A stretch of DNA of 64,000 bases from Candidatus Hydrogenedentota bacterium (GTDB lineage Bacteria; Hydrogenedentota; Hydrogenedentia; Hydrogenedentales; CAILVY01), in assembly GCA_029565395.1 (NCBI GenBank), contig JAKQOG010000188.1, positions 23,487 to 87,486 on the forward strand, read 5' to 3'. Each line of letters begins with the position of its first letter. Within the stretch, counting starts at the first letter, position 1. The translations under genes and the position numbers were made by a program. Of the stretch, positions 33,222 to 43,067 are shown piece after piece. The notes beneath the pieces are model-generated. The model was not told the DNA's origin. It made no database searches and saw only the letters and a list, made by a program, of their open reading frames with translations.

Positions 33222-35714
33222 ATGAGTATTTCGTTTTCTTTGATGATGATTGGACTATTGGCGGCCGGGGTTTCAGACAACCCAATACACACGATTACGC
33301 TTGAAGAACGGGTGCTGGTCCCGGAGGATGGGTTACTGTTGGGTAATGGCGATCTATCGGTCAGTGTGTATCAGACCGCGGATCGGATTATCTGGCGGTT
33401 TGGCAAAGCGGACGTGTGGGATCGGCGGCTCGATTTGAGCGCGGACCCGAAACCGGCGAACATTGCGGAAATTGCGCACGGCATTGAAGTGGAAGGATGG
33501 AAGTGTCCACCGTATGGCGATGGCCCGCCAGTGGCTACACGCGGAACGCAGAATCCGGAACGGATGAAGGAACTCTGCCAGGGCGCTCCGCCAAGTTACA
33601 ATAAACGGCCCTATCCGTGTCCGAAGCCGGTGGGGGAACTCGCCCTGTTCCTGCCGCCGGATCAAATGGGTTTAAAGATTCATCAGGAACTACGTATTGA
33701 AGAAGCTATACTCACTATCACATGCTCGCGGCCTTCCGGGGTGAGGATTTTGATAGAGACGTTTATACCTCCTTCACCAAATGTGCTTGTGGTGCATTGG
33801 GAGGTGGAAAATTGGACTGATCAGACGCGCACCGGAAATGGCAATGCACCCGTCTGGTTCGCACTGTATCGTTGGAAAGATCCGAGCATTCAGGAGTTTG
33901 GTGCAAAATTCTTTGGCGATTATCGTCATGGCGCGTTTCGCGCGTGCTCCGATCCGAGCGCAACCCCTCTGCCTCCGCCAACGCTGCAAGAATCCGACGG
34001 TCTCCGCTTTATTGAACAAACCTTTCCTGCGGATCCCACTTTCCCCAACGGTTTCCGGTATGTAATGGCGCCGTTCGCGCCGGGCATGGCGGTGGAGACC
34101 GTGGATATGAATCCCACCGGCGAGGCGAGGCTGCATCTTATGCCCCCCGTTGCTTCTGAAGGATGGATGACAGTGGCCGTCGCCACCACGGGTGATCCCG
34201 AAGGCCCCATGACGCAAGTGCGCCAAGTGCAGGAAGCGCTCGGCGAACATCCTGCGGACACCATGAACCGCTGGGCGGAGGAAACCCGGTCAAAGGCCGC
34301 TGAATTCTGGACGAAGTCACGAGTGTCCATTGCCGACCCGCTGCTGGAGAATCTCTGGTATGAGACCCTGCATGCGCGCCGCTGCACGAACCGTCCGGAT
34401 ATCGCGCCGCCGGGGTTGTTCCTGCCGAGCACCGTCCAGGATTATTCCCATTGGCACGGCGATTATCACACAAACTACAACCTGCAGGAACCCTTCTGGG
34501 CGGATTATACCGCGAACCACCTCGATCTCGGCGATGCCTATTTCAAAGCCATCGAGTTCTTCCTCCCAATCGGACGTAAAATTGCACATGATTACTACAA
34601 TGGCCGGGGTGCATTCATCCAATTGAGCGGGTATCCCATTGTTGCGGAAGATGACCCGCTGGGATGCGTGCCGATGGGCCGCATGGCCTACATGACCGGC
34701 TGGGCGATCAATCAGTATTGGTGGCGGTATCTGTATACGCTGGATCAGGACTGGCTGCGAACCACAGGCTATCCGGTGATCCGCGAGTGCGCCCTGTTCT
34801 ACACCGATTTTCTAAAGAAGGGCTCCGACGGCCTGTATCATGCCTTTCCTTCCAATCAGGGCGAGGACGGATTCACGGGCGACCCTAAAGACTACACGGA
34901 TCGCGCGCAAATCATGCAACACCTGCGCTATTGTCTGCGCGCGGCGATTCGCTCCAGCGAAATTCTGAGCACCGATCCGGAACTGCGCGCCCAGTGGCAA
35001 GAACAGTTAGATCATTGTGCGGGAGATGATGGCAAACCGCCTTCCACGCTGCAAGGATTGGAAAAACAATGCCAGGAAGCGAATCCGCCGGAGTTTGGCT
35101 ATGGACGTCCCTATACACCACAACCCGGAACGGCCGAAGGTGCGCCATGGCCTCCCGTGGGCGATGGTTCCTGGACCTGGTATTGCGGTCAGTATGGCTG
35201 GGGCGTCTTGCAGCGGCTTCATGGCGGCGAGTTTATCGCTGACCGCGATTTTCCAGTTTTCCGAAAACTGCTTGAGCGTTGGCGCCATCCCAACGGGCTA
35301 ATCTGGGGCATGGCCATCGCCAACTACGGTCACGCGGGCGCATGGACCGAAACCCTGGGCATCATGGCTCCGTTGCAGGAGATGATGCTGCAAAGCTGGG
35401 ATGGCGCGCTGCGCGTGTTTCCGGCTTGGCCAAAAACAGTAGCCGCTTCTTTTGAAAACTTTCGGGCACAGGGCGCGTTTCTCGCGAGCGCTTCCTGGGA
35501 ACAGGGGCGCATTACCGATTTAAAGATTATGAGTGAAAAAGGCGGTGAATGCCGTGTTTATGAACCATGGCCTTCTTCCCAAGCAGAAGTTTTTACCGAA
35601 AACGGAACCCCGGTGGAAGTCGCTCATGAGATAGGCATGCTCCACTTTCAAACAGCGCCGGGCGCTATTTTTGTGCTGCGGAATTCCGATGGAGATCCCA
35701 AACCCGCCGGTTGA
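33222..35714 (+). CDS. exported GH95-like glycoside hydrolase
   Basis: An 830-residue protein with a short signal peptide ('MSISFSLMMIGLLAAGVSD'). The start at 33222 is supported by GAGG six bases upstream; a further ATG at 33189 is possible. The N-terminal beta domain opens 'VPEDGLLLGNGDLSVSVYQ', as in GH95. The catalytic helical barrel contains 'HWHGDYHTNYNLQEPFWADY', 'YPVIRECALFYTDFL' and 'TETLGIMAPLQEMMLQSWDG'. The end 'FRAQGAFLASASWEQGRI' is the C-terminal beta strand set of the family. GH95 acts on alpha-fucosides or galactosides; the exact linkage is unknown. It is convergent with a GH50-like gene and overlaps it by 50 bases. Confidence 0.78.
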   Translation: MSISFSLMMIGLLAAGVSDNPIHTITLEERVLVPEDGLLLGNGDLSVSVYQTADRIIWRFGKADVWDRRLDLSADPKPANIAEIAHGIEVEGWKCPPYGDGPPVATRGTQNPERMKELCQGAPPSYNKRPYPCPKPVGELALFLPPDQMGLKIHQELRIEEAILTITCSRPSGVRILIETFIPPSPNVLVVHWEVENWTDQTRTGNGNAPVWFALYRWKDPSIQEFGAKFFGDYRHGAFRACSDPSATPLPPPTLQESDGLRFIEQTFPADPTFPNGFRYVMAPFAPGMAVETVDMNPTGEARLHLMPPVASEGWMTVAVATTGDPEGPMTQVRQVQEALGEHPADTMNRWAEETRSKAAEFWTKSRVSIADPLLENLWYETLHARRCTNRPDIAPPGLFLPSTVQDYSHWHGDYHTNYNLQEPFWADYTANHLDLGDAYFKAIEFFLPIGRKIAHDYYNGRGAFIQLSGYPIVAEDDPLGCVPMGRMAYMTGWAINQYWWRYLYTLDQDWLRTTGYPVIRECALFYTDFLKKGSDGLYHAFPSNQGEDGFTGDPKDYTDRAQIMQHLRYCLRAAIRSSEILSTDPELRAQWQEQLDHCAGDDGKPPSTLQGLEKQCQEANPPEFGYGRPYTPQPGTAEGAPWPPVGDGSWTWYCGQYGWGVLQRLHGGEFIADRDFPVFRKLLERWRHPNGLIWGMAIANYGHAGAWTETLGIMAPLQEMMLQSWDGALRVFPAWPKTVAASFENFRAQGAFLASASWEQGRITDLKIMSEKGGECRVYEPWPSSQAEVFTENGTPVEVAHEIGMLHFQTAPGAIFVLRNSDGDPKPAG

Positions 35715-37071
35715 CGCTTTTAAAACGATCAACTACTTCCTGATAGGGCTCATCTTCGATGTTCACGAGCCCGTAATTGCCGTTTTCGCCATCGAAGCGT
35801 CCACCCTTCGGTTCATCCATGTATTCGAACCAGTGATAGCCCAGGAAATACGGCTGGGCCATCCAGGTGGTGGCACATTCCTCAAATTTATTGGCGCGAT
35901 CACGTTGCATGGCGACTGTCGGTTGAAGAACAATAGGCGGCGGATAGGTGTTCGGCATGCCGCTGTCCATTCCCCGGAATCCGAATTCTGTAATGAGCAA
36001 TGGTTTTTGAGTTAACTCGTGAAAAGCGTTAAAGGTCAGATCAGGCGGGATGCGCATCGAACCGAGCTTCGTGGACCATAACAATAAATATCCAGCCAGA
36101 CCGGCTTCGTAATAATTGATGGACACCACGTCACAGTATTCGCCGCAAGCCTGCACCACTGGTTTTGGGGCCAGGATCCAAACAAACCGGCAGCCGAGAA
36201 TCAGATGGTTCGTGTCCTTGGCGCGAACCGCCTCCGTGGTCAGTTTGAAATATCGCCGCGCAATCAGCAATACAAACGCTTCACGATCTTCCTGCGCCTT
36301 GAGCAAATCCACCGGAACAATGTCTTTCAGCTTCTCGATTTCACTCCAGTCGTTCAGGCCGCACGCCCACACCGCCGCAAAGCGTTCCGGGGTTTGATAG
36401 CGCTCCCTGAAGAACTCCAACATTTTCTGCTTCCCCGGCGCTTCCGGAGGCAGGGCCACATACCCCGGGAAAAGATTCGGAAGCCGCCGCCAATCGAACG
36501 ACCATGGAAGTTCGTTGTCCAGGTAATATCCAATCAGATACGGATCATTTACATACGCATCAATGCCTGCGGCCCCGTTGCGAATATGCGTCTCCGCTTC
36601 CGGACTGAAAAAATCCGGTACTCGCTCTTTGCTCCAGAGCCCCGACCCCAATGATAACTCGATGGTGTAGGGCACTGTGCCACGTAATTCTTGGGTGTTC
36701 CATGCACCCAAGGTGTTCAGGCCCCATTCCTGAAGACGCGCACGCGTGGCGGCGGTCCAGTTTTCCACCGTTCCATGCTTCGCCAGCACATTCTCACGAT
36801 ACGGTTGGCGATTCGTGCCGCGCTCCGTATCTCCGATTGGATTGACCACGCATACCCCCAACGACAGAAAGGCATTTCCCTCCGGCGTCACCAGCCACCA
36901 GCGTTGCCCATCATGGTGGGTTCGGAAAAACGGGCTCGGTGTGAATGGTATATTCTTCAGCCCGCCAAAGGAATCCAATGTGAGTGGTTCTTCCATTGCG
37001 CTGGACCAAGCATCTGCCAGCCAGATCAATGTCAAAGTAATAAAAATAAGTAAAACTTGTTTTCTTAACAT
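35665..37071 (-). CDS. exported clan GH-A hydrolase, GH50/agarase-like
   Basis: A 468-residue exported protein. The ATG at 37071 has AAGGAG seven bases upstream, better than a frame starting at 37089. A signal peptide is followed by 'HHDGQRWWLVTPEGNAFLSL', a hallmark of agarase-like GH-A proteins. 'PYLIGYYLDNELPW' holds the likely acid/base Glu and 'PLLITEFGFRG' the likely nucleophile. The last 50 bases overlap the 3' end of the convergent GH95-like gene. With the neighbours it suggests degradation of a galactose- or fucose-rich polysaccharide. Confidence 0.75.
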   Translation of the reverse strand: MLRKQVLLIFITLTLIWLADAWSSAMEEPLTLDSFGGLKNIPFTPSPFFRTHHDGQRWWLVTPEGNAFLSLGVCVVNPIGDTERGTNRQPYRENVLAKHGTVENWTAATRARLQEWGLNTLGAWNTQELRGTVPYTIELSLGSGLWSKERVPDFFSPEAETHIRNGAAGIDAYVNDPYLIGYYLDNELPWSFDWRRLPNLFPGYVALPPEAPGKQKMLEFFRERYQTPERFAAVWACGLNDWSEIEKLKDIVPVDLLKAQEDREAFVLLIARRYFKLTTEAVRAKDTNHLILGCRFVWILAPKPVVQACGEYCDVVSINYYEAGLAGYLLLWSTKLGSMRIPPDLTFNAFHELTQKPLLITEFGFRGMDSGMPNTYPPPIVLQPTVAMQRDRANKFEECATTWMAQPYFLGYHWFEYMDEPKGGRFDGENGNYGLVNIEDEPYQEVVDRFKSVNRRVWDLHRNSAAQK

Positions 37072-37175
37072 ATTAATACTCCTTATCATGGCCTTTTTTT
37101 GACGATAAATAATCCAGTTTGGTTTTTAAAAGGTTCTCTTTGACATATCGCCATACATATGGTAAGGTTTTCCAT

Positions 37176-37400
37176 ATGAAGACCACATTAAATATTAGCG
37201 ACCCTATAATGCAGGAACTCAAGCAGGAATCTGTCCGGCAAGGGAAAACAATGTCTGAACTTGTCGAGGCAGCGCTTCGGACCCTTTTGCAAAGGACACC
37301 TGAAGTAAGTGATTTACCGCAACTTCCCTCGTTCAATACGGGAGGTTCCAGGGTGAACGTGGCCAACCGCGATATGCTTTATGATGTGATGGAGCGCTAG
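37176..37400 (+). CDS. vapB: VapB-like ribbon-helix-helix antitoxin
   Basis: A 74-residue antitoxin. 'MKTTLNISDPIMQELKQESV' and 'GKTMSELVEAALRTLL' form the ribbon-helix-helix DNA-binding fold. The C-terminal ~35 residues should neutralise the toxin. The ATG at 37176 follows AAGG; upstream frame residues do not look coded. The toxin gene starts two bases after its stop. It normally also represses the pair's promoter. Confidence 0.88.
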   Translation: MKTTLNISDPIMQELKQESVRQGKTMSELVEAALRTLLQRTPEVSDLPQLPSFNTGGSRVNVANRDMLYDVMER

Positions 37401-37402
37401 AC

Positions 37403-37834
37403 GTGTTTGTGGTGGACACGAACATCTTGCTCTATGCGGCGGACCGTGATGCGCCGGGACATGGTACCTGCCGGGAACTTTTGCTCCAATGGCGGCAGCA
37501 ACCAACCCCGTGGTACCTGACATGGGGCATTGTGTATGAATTCATCCGCGTAGCCACTCATCCCAACGTATTTCGCCAACCATTCTCCCCTGCGGATGCC
37601 TGGCAATTCATACGCGCATTGTTGGCCTCGCCCAACCTCAGAGTGCTTGCCGAAACCCCGCGTCACAGTAAATTGCTGGGGCAGATCATCGAACAGACTC
37701 CCTCCGTTCGGGGTAATCTTGTGTTCGATGTTCATACAGTGGTCTTAATGCGTGAACACGGCCTTCGGGTCATATACACCCATGATGCCGACTTTAACCG
37801 CTTTCCCGATCTGCAAGTCGTTGATCCGCTGTAA
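37403..37834 (+). CDS. vapC: VapC-like PIN-domain RNase toxin
   Basis: A 143-residue PIN nuclease. Acidic residues are in the expected places: D5 in 'VVDTNILLYA', E46 in 'WGIVYEFIRVA', D109 in 'NLVFDVHTV' and D128 in 'THDADFNRF'. It begins with GTG two bases after the antitoxin stop. VapC toxins cleave specific tRNAs or rRNA and inhibit growth when free. Both genes look intact, in contrast to the broken toxins at 7.5-10 kb. Confidence 0.92.
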   Translation: MFVVDTNILLYAADRDAPGHGTCRELLLQWRQQPTPWYLTWGIVYEFIRVATHPNVFRQPFSPADAWQFIRALLASPNLRVLAETPRHSKLLGQIIEQTPSVRGNLVFDVHTVVLMREHGLRVIYTHDADFNRFPDLQVVDPL

Positions 37835-37879
37835 AGGATTCCAAAGGGGATAGAGACAGAGATCATGTTTTAGATGATA

Positions 37880-39133
37880 CTATTCCGGAAGCGGTTTACC
37901 CTTCGTTTCCGGGACAAACCAGATCAGGACGAGGCCCAGGATGTAAACGAGGGTGATGACAGCTCCCATGCGGGCATAATCGCCGTCGAAGTAGGCCACC
38001 AATTGTCCGCCCAGGATCGCACCAAAAGCGGCGAAAATCCGGCCGGTATTAAAGCACACGCCCTGTCCTGTTGCCCGCGCCCGGGTGGGAAACAATTCCG
38101 GCAGGAAAAGGGGAAACCATCCATAGAACGCTGCCGTGGTGGTGCCGGCGAAAAAGAAGGCTATTTGGAATGTGAGACCGTAGGAAAGATCTGAACGATA
38201 TAGGAATCCGCAGGTAATAAGGGAAGACAGGCATAAGAGGAAAAATGCGGGGCGGCGGCCCAGTTTGCCGCCGATCAACGGCCCAACAAGGCACCCTAAA
38301 ATGGCGCCCAGGGCAGAAAGCATGGCAATGAAAGCCTTGGCCTTCGGCATGGTTTGACCCACCATCTGGTCCACCCATACCGGCGCCCATTGTATCGTGC
38401 CCCAGGTTCCGATCAGCGCGATCGAGGCAAAGGCAATGCCCAAAAGGGTATTTCGGAGATAGGCCCTTGAAAAGACTTCACGGAGCGGGGCGGCAGCGCC
38501 TTGGGCGGCGGAAGCTTTCCAGCGTTCAGACTCTGGCACAAACAGGAGAATGAGAAATACGAGGAAGGCCGGGAGAACACCCACCAACCACATCCATCGC
38601 CAGGAATCCGTGGTTACGGAAATAGAAATTCCAACCAAGGCCACCAGAAGAAAGCCCACATTCGATGCGGCGCCGATGATACCCGCCAACAGAGGCCGCC
38701 ACTTGTCCGGCCAGTATTCCATGACCAGCGCAACGCCCAGAGACCACTCGCCGCCCATGCCCAGCGCCGCAATGAATCGAAAGAGGCCCAGATGCCAGGG
38801 TTCCTGTGCAAAAAAACCCAATCCCGTAAAAAGGGAGTATACGAGAATGCTCATCGCCATGGCCCGCACCCGCCCGATGCGGTCGCCCAGCCATCCGAAT
38901 ATCAGCCCGCCCGCAGCCGCCCCCAGCAAAAACAGCGCAGTGATGTTGCCCATCCACGCGCCGACAAATCCATCCACACCGCTCTCGCTATGATACATGC
39001 TCCTCAACGCAGGCCTCGCCACAATAGGGAACAGTCCCATCTCGAACCCGTCGAAGAGCCACCCGCCAAAGGCCGCCAATAATACTTTTAATTGTGCACT
39101 GCCAATTCGTGTAATTACTTGTTCCTGTTTCAT
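37880..39133 (-). CDS. MFS transporter
   Basis: A 417-residue twelve-helix major facilitator protein. The family's 'GWLGDRIGRVRAMAMS' loop between helices 2 and 3 is clear, and a second copy after helix 8 is 'GPLIGGKLGRRPAFF'. The N-terminus 'AAFGGWLFDGFEMGLFPIV' matches the aromatic-acid/sugar porter group (MhpT-like). Substrate is unknown; by context a sugar or sugar acid is likely. It ends near the vapC gene, which is convergent. Confidence 0.88.
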   Translation of the reverse strand: MKQEQVITRIGSAQLKVLLAAFGGWLFDGFEMGLFPIVARPALRSMYHSESGVDGFVGAWMGNITALFLLGAAAGGLIFGWLGDRIGRVRAMAMSILVYSLFTGLGFFAQEPWHLGLFRFIAALGMGGEWSLGVALVMEYWPDKWRPLLAGIIGAASNVGFLLVALVGISISVTTDSWRWMWLVGVLPAFLVFLILLFVPESERWKASAAQGAAAPLREVFSRAYLRNTLLGIAFASIALIGTWGTIQWAPVWVDQMVGQTMPKAKAFIAMLSALGAILGCLVGPLIGGKLGRRPAFFLLCLSSLITCGFLYRSDLSYGLTFQIAFFFAGTTTAAFYGWFPLFLPELFPTRARATGQGVCFNTGRIFAAFGAILGGQLVAYFDGDYARMGAVITLVYILGLVLIWFVPETKGKPLPE

Positions 39134-39169
39134 GAAGGCTATCGTACCTGAGAAAACGTCATAAATCCA

Positions 39170-40162
39170 CTAGCGCCCCTCGCGCCATTGGGCATATTCC
39201 AATTCCACATCTTCCCTGCTCACAAAGGGTTTGATGACCACTCGCGCATGATAATCATAGACCTTGCCAACTTGAGGGGTATGGATAACATACTGCCAGT
39301 CCCATGCAGGGCTGTGTGGGTCCGGTTTTCCAGAGGCGTCCTGGATAAAATTCCATAGCGCGAAGCGGATGGCGTTCGTGTGATCAAACATCATGATATA
39401 CACCAGGGTGTCTTCTTGTGTTGCCAGATCCTGATCGCCATCCAGAAGGCCGTAATACAATGGCTTCAGAAACTTCTTTGTGGGATGTTCAATGAGATTA
39501 AGTGTTTGCGCGCCTTTTTCATACGGCAGGTCCGGAATTCCGTCGTACGACACCGTTCCTGTCTCAAAGCCCTCCTCCAAGTCATCGCCAAAACTGGTCC
39601 AACCTTCGCCATTTGCATCGCGGCCATAGAAATGGATGCAGCGTTCGCGCGTCTTGTTCATGTAACTCGCCCACATGAGCACAGCATATCCTAGTGGAAA
39701 ATGATCCGCCGTAGGCGTGGCAATAAAATGGAGATCCACCGCATTCGGAGCCGAAATCTTGTAGTTCATTATACATTCCATACCCCAAGCCGAGTGTTCC
39801 GCAGGCCAGTTGAAAGAGGCACACTCGTCAGATTGGGCCGAGAGCACACAGGCATCTTTGCGCGGAGTGAACATGGATCGTTCTTTATCGGCGGCGGCTC
39901 CATTAAAAATGTGCTCGAAATTCAACCCCACCAGTTCCGGCCGGTAAATGGGCGATTCCGGATACGCGGCATGATACAAAGGATGGAATCCGCTTCCCTG
40001 TCCGTTGGTGTTGGCGGTATTGTCCAGCAGGCGCCCCGAAAGATTTCCAGCACAAACGGCTGCTTCATGGGGCCTTTCCGCTGATGGGGAGTTTCCCTCA
40101 ATACCGGCGCATCCGGCAGCGGTCAACAGGAAAAATCCTGGAATATATGTACATAAACACAT
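39170..40162 (-). CDS. hypothetical lipoprotein
   Basis: A 330-residue exported protein of unknown family. The ATG at 40162 follows a GAGG site, and the signal ends in lipobox 'LTAAGC'. The mature protein has 'YRPELVGLNFEHIFNG' and 'FHFIATPTADHF'-like segments rich in aromatic residues and may bind a sugar; this is a guess from composition. No catalytic motif is seen. It lies 37 bases upstream of the MFS gene on the same strand and may share its transcript. Confidence 0.6.
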   Translation of the reverse strand: MCLCTYIPGFFLLTAAGCAGIEGNSPSAERPHEAAVCAGNLSGRLLDNTANTNGQGSGFHPLYHAAYPESPIYRPELVGLNFEHIFNGAAADKERSMFTPRKDACVLSAQSDECASFNWPAEHSAWGMECIMNYKISAPNAVDLHFIATPTADHFPLGYAVLMWASYMNKTRERCIHFYGRDANGEGWTSFGDDLEEGFETGTVSYDGIPDLPYEKGAQTLNLIEHPTKKFLKPLYYGLLDGDQDLATQEDTLVYIMMFDHTNAIRFALWNFIQDASGKPDPHSPAWDWQYVIHTPQVGKVYDYHARVVIKPFVSREDVELEYAQWREGR

Positions 40163-40305
40163 AAAATAAGCCGCCTCTTTTTCCACAAGTATAGCATGCC
40201 TTAAACACATCACGAAGCAGGTTAGCCTGGAGGCTCATGCAATCGGGTTATATTATCCAAAGAAAATGGAAATGCTCTTCAGATGATGTACACTACCCTA
40301 TTAGA

Positions 40306-40330
40306 ATCACTATCGATAGCGATACCGATT
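40306..40330. repeat. copy of the ATCGGTATCGCT-type repeat
   Basis: ATCACTATCGATAGCGATACCGATT; the reverse strand matches the unit of the tandem array at 9193-9252 for over one unit. It is in the 178-base gap between two divergent genes, just before tcdA. Confidence 0.7.
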
Positions 40331-40340
40331 AGGTGAATGT

Positions 40341-41096
40341 ATGCCAAGACATCATGCGTTATCACGGACTGAGTTATTGATCGGGAAAGAGGCGCTGAAT
40401 CTTCTGCGCGCAAAAAAGGTCGCCATACTGGGTATTGGCGGGGTTGGCAGCTTTGCTGTCGAGGCCTTGGCCCGGTGCGGCATTGGCCACCTGCTGATCG
40501 TTGATGATGATACCGTATGCCTCACCAATCTCAACCGGCAAATCCACGCCACCCGTGCCACTATCGGCAAGAGAAAAGTCGATGTGATGAAAAAAAGGAT
40601 TGCGGAAATCGATCCAAAAATCATGGTGGATGCGCGGCATGTCCGTGTGACCGCGGATAATGTTTGCGACATTCTTGATGCCAGTGTGGATTATGTGATC
40701 GACGCCCTGGACACGATTTCCGCCAAAATCGCCATCGCCGAGTATTGTTTTCACCATTCCATTCCGATCATCAGTTGCATGGGAGCCGGAAACAAACTCG
40801 ATCCCACGAAATTTGCCGTTGCGGATGTGTATACGACCCGGGTATGCCCATTGGCCAAAGTGATGCGTAATGAACTGCGAAAACGAAATATACCCCGTCT
40901 TAAAGTGGTGTACTCCGAAGAAAATCCTTTAAAACCCTTGGACGCCAATGAGATGGAGGGTGAGGGTGTAGCTGGTGAAGGCGGAAAACACGGTGGACGA
41001 GGGTATATCCCTTCAAGTATTTCTTTTGTACCGCCGGTCGCCGGATTTATTCTGGCCGGAGAAGCCATAAAAGATTTAATTCAGACTCCGAAATAA
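40341..41096 (+). CDS. tcdA: tRNA threonylcarbamoyladenosine dehydratase TcdA
   Basis: A 251-residue ThiF/E1-like protein: the ATP-binding 'VAILGIGGVGSFAVEALARC' and the 'DDDTVCLTNLNRQIHA' segment typical of TcdA (CsdL). It converts t6A37 of tRNA to its cyclic form using ATP. The C-terminal 'FVPPVAGFILAGEAIKDLI' is also conserved. Two or so residues from a DUF2161 gene downstream suggest an operon with DUF2161 and rnd. Confidence 0.93.
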   Translation: MPRHHALSRTELLIGKEALNLLRAKKVAILGIGGVGSFAVEALARCGIGHLLIVDDDTVCLTNLNRQIHATRATIGKRKVDVMKKRIAEIDPKIMVDARHVRVTADNVCDILDASVDYVIDALDTISAKIAIAEYCFHHSIPIISCMGAGNKLDPTKFAVADVYTTRVCPLAKVMRNELRKRNIPRLKVVYSEENPLKPLDANEMEGEGVAGEGGKHGGRGYIPSSISFVPPVAGFILAGEAIKDLIQTPK

Positions 41097-41106
41097 TTTG
41101 GAAAAC

Positions 41107-41829
41107 ATGGTTAAAAAAGCAAAGACCAGAAAAACACCCAAACGGGAGACGGACCTTTACGAGCCGGTAAGAGATTATCTTCTGGCGCAGGGATATACGG
41201 TCCGGAGCGAGGTGCTGGGTTGCGATATTGCCGCCATGAAGGGGGATGATCTGATTGTGATCGAGCTTAAGCTCAACTGTTCCATGGAGTTACTGATTCA
41301 GGCCACACGCCGCCAGCGCATTACGGATTCTGTGTATGTGGCAGTTCCTAGGCCCGTAGGGACCCCATTTTCGAAATGGCGGGGTATTCAGCATATCCTG
41401 CGCCGGTTGGAATTGGGGCTGATTATCGTATCGTATACGGGGAAAATTCCCCGGGTGGAAGTAGCCCTCCATCCCGTGCCATTTGATCGGAAAAAGCAGA
41501 AATCCAAGCGCCGGGCGGTGCTACAGGAGATTTCAGGGCGGAGTGGAGACCTGAATCAGGGAGGATCCAGCAGGCGGAGGCTGGTAACGGCCTATCGGGA
41601 ACAAGCTATCCAAATTGCCTGCCTTCTGGACATATTGGGGCCTAAATCGCCTAAATTTCTGAGGTCTCAAGGGACAAGTTCGAAGACGCTAGGAATCCTC
41701 TATGATAATGTTTATGGGTGGTTTGAACGGGTGGATCGGGGGGTGTATGGGCTCACGGCACAGGGGAAAACAGCCTTGGCGGACTACCCGGAACTAGTGG
41801 CCCAATACACCCCTCCGCCCGGAAGGTGA
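41107..41829 (+). CDS. DUF2161 PD-(D/E)XK-type protein
   Basis: A 240-residue protein of the DUF2161 group of predicted phosphodiesterases. 'ETDLYEPVRDYLLAQGYTVR' then 'CDIAAMKGDDLIVIELKLN' gives the nuclease-fold metal site (D..ELK). The C-terminal ~80 residues form a winged-helix ('DILGPKSPKFLRSQGTSSK'). The ATG at 41107 is preferred to a TTG at 41098. It lies between tcdA and rnd with little spacing, so a nucleic-acid role is plausible. Whether it is an active nuclease is unknown. Confidence 0.8.
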   Translation: MVKKAKTRKTPKRETDLYEPVRDYLLAQGYTVRSEVLGCDIAAMKGDDLIVIELKLNCSMELLIQATRRQRITDSVYVAVPRPVGTPFSKWRGIQHILRRLELGLIIVSYTGKIPRVEVALHPVPFDRKKQKSKRRAVLQEISGRSGDLNQGGSSRRRLVTAYREQAIQIACLLDILGPKSPKFLRSQGTSSKTLGILYDNVYGWFERVDRGVYGLTAQGKTALADYPELVAQYTPPPGR

Positions 41830-41882
41830 AGGCGGGGGGGAAATGGCGTATAATGGGGCCATTCGTGGAATGCAGGTGTTTC

Positions 41883-43007
41883 GTGGATATACCGCCTTAC
41901 CAACTGATAGAGACAGAAGCCCAGTGGCTGACGTGCCTGGACGTGCTGCAGCGTCAGCCGCGTTTGGCTGTGGATGTGGAAGCCAACAGCCTCTTTGCCT
42001 ATAAAGAACAAATTTGCCTGTTCCAGGTATCCGCACCCGGTGTTGATTTCATTATTGACCCCCTGGCCGGCATCCCATTGGATGAATTTGGCCGGATTCT
42101 GGCGGACCCCGCCATTGAAAAGGTATTCCATGCTTCCGGTTATGATCTGATGCTGCTCCGAACACATTATAGTTGGAAGGTGAACAATCTTTTCGACACC
42201 ATGTGGGCGGGGCGCATTCTCGGCTACCGGAACATGGGCCTGGCCTGGTTTCTCCAAGAATTCTACGGGGTCGAACTGAGCAAGCGGTATCAGAAGGCAA
42301 ATTGGGCGCAACGGCCGCTTTCCGAGGCTCAGCTCGCCTATGCCCAGAAAGACACCTATTATTTATTGCGGTTGCGGGATGATTTGGCCGCAAAACTAGA
42401 AGAACGCGGATTTCTGGAGGAGGCGAAGGAAATCTTCGAGAATGAGTCCCGAATTCAGCTTCCCAAACCCCGGACGAAAAATGAAGCCTTCTGGAACGTG
42501 CGCGGCGCCCGCGATTTGCAGCCCCAAACCCAAGCCATCCTCAAAGCATTGTATGTATTTCGGGATAAGGCGGCGCGGGAACGCAACTGGCCGCCCTTCA
42601 AAATTATTTCCGATGAAAAACTGGTGCTGCTGGCCAAACAGGGGCCTCGCAATAAAGAAGAACTCGCCGGATTGAACGGCTTATCGCCGCGGCAGTTGGA
42701 ACACTTGGGGCCAGGGCTGCTCAAAGCCATTGCAGAAGGCCGCCGCATGCGGGCACCTACGCCACCGCAACGCGAACTCCGCCATGGGCAAGAGGCATCG
42801 CGCATATACAAGCGGCTGTTTGAATGGCGCAAGGAGATGGCTGCACGGCGTGAAGTTGAATCCGACGTGATCATGACTAGGGAAACCATGTGGGAGATTG
42901 CGGAACTGGCCCCAAAACGCATGGAAGATTTAGAAAAGATAGCCACGCTGGGGCCCTATCGCAGGGCGCTCTATGCTGAAGAGATACTTCATTGCCTGGC
43001 CGAATAA
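41883..43007 (+). CDS. rnd: ribonuclease D
   Basis: A 3'-5' exoribonuclease that trims tRNA and small RNA. The DEDD site is seen as D31-x-E33 in 'RLAVDVEANSL', 'FHASGYDLMLL', and the final Tyr-xxx-Asp in 'QLAYAQKDTYYLLRL'. Residues ~200-370 hold HRDC-type helical domains ('RDKAARERNWPPFKIISDE'). The start is unsure: GTG at 41883 fits homologs that begin just before 'YQLIETEAQW'; ATG at 41853 and GTG at 41826 are alternatives, the last overlapping the DUF2161 stop as GTGA. Confidence 0.9.
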   Translation: MDIPPYQLIETEAQWLTCLDVLQRQPRLAVDVEANSLFAYKEQICLFQVSAPGVDFIIDPLAGIPLDEFGRILADPAIEKVFHASGYDLMLLRTHYSWKVNNLFDTMWAGRILGYRNMGLAWFLQEFYGVELSKRYQKANWAQRPLSEAQLAYAQKDTYYLLRLRDDLAAKLEERGFLEEAKEIFENESRIQLPKPRTKNEAFWNVRGARDLQPQTQAILKALYVFRDKAARERNWPPFKIISDEKLVLLAKQGPRNKEELAGLNGLSPRQLEHLGPGLLKAIAEGRRMRAPTPPQRELRHGQEASRIYKRLFEWRKEMAARREVESDVIMTRETMWEIAELAPKRMEDLEKIATLGPYRRALYAEEILHCLAE

Positions 43008-43067
43008 GTGCACGGTTGACAGAGTCTGTTTCCGAATATTTCTTCTAGATTTCAATCATGAAAGGGT

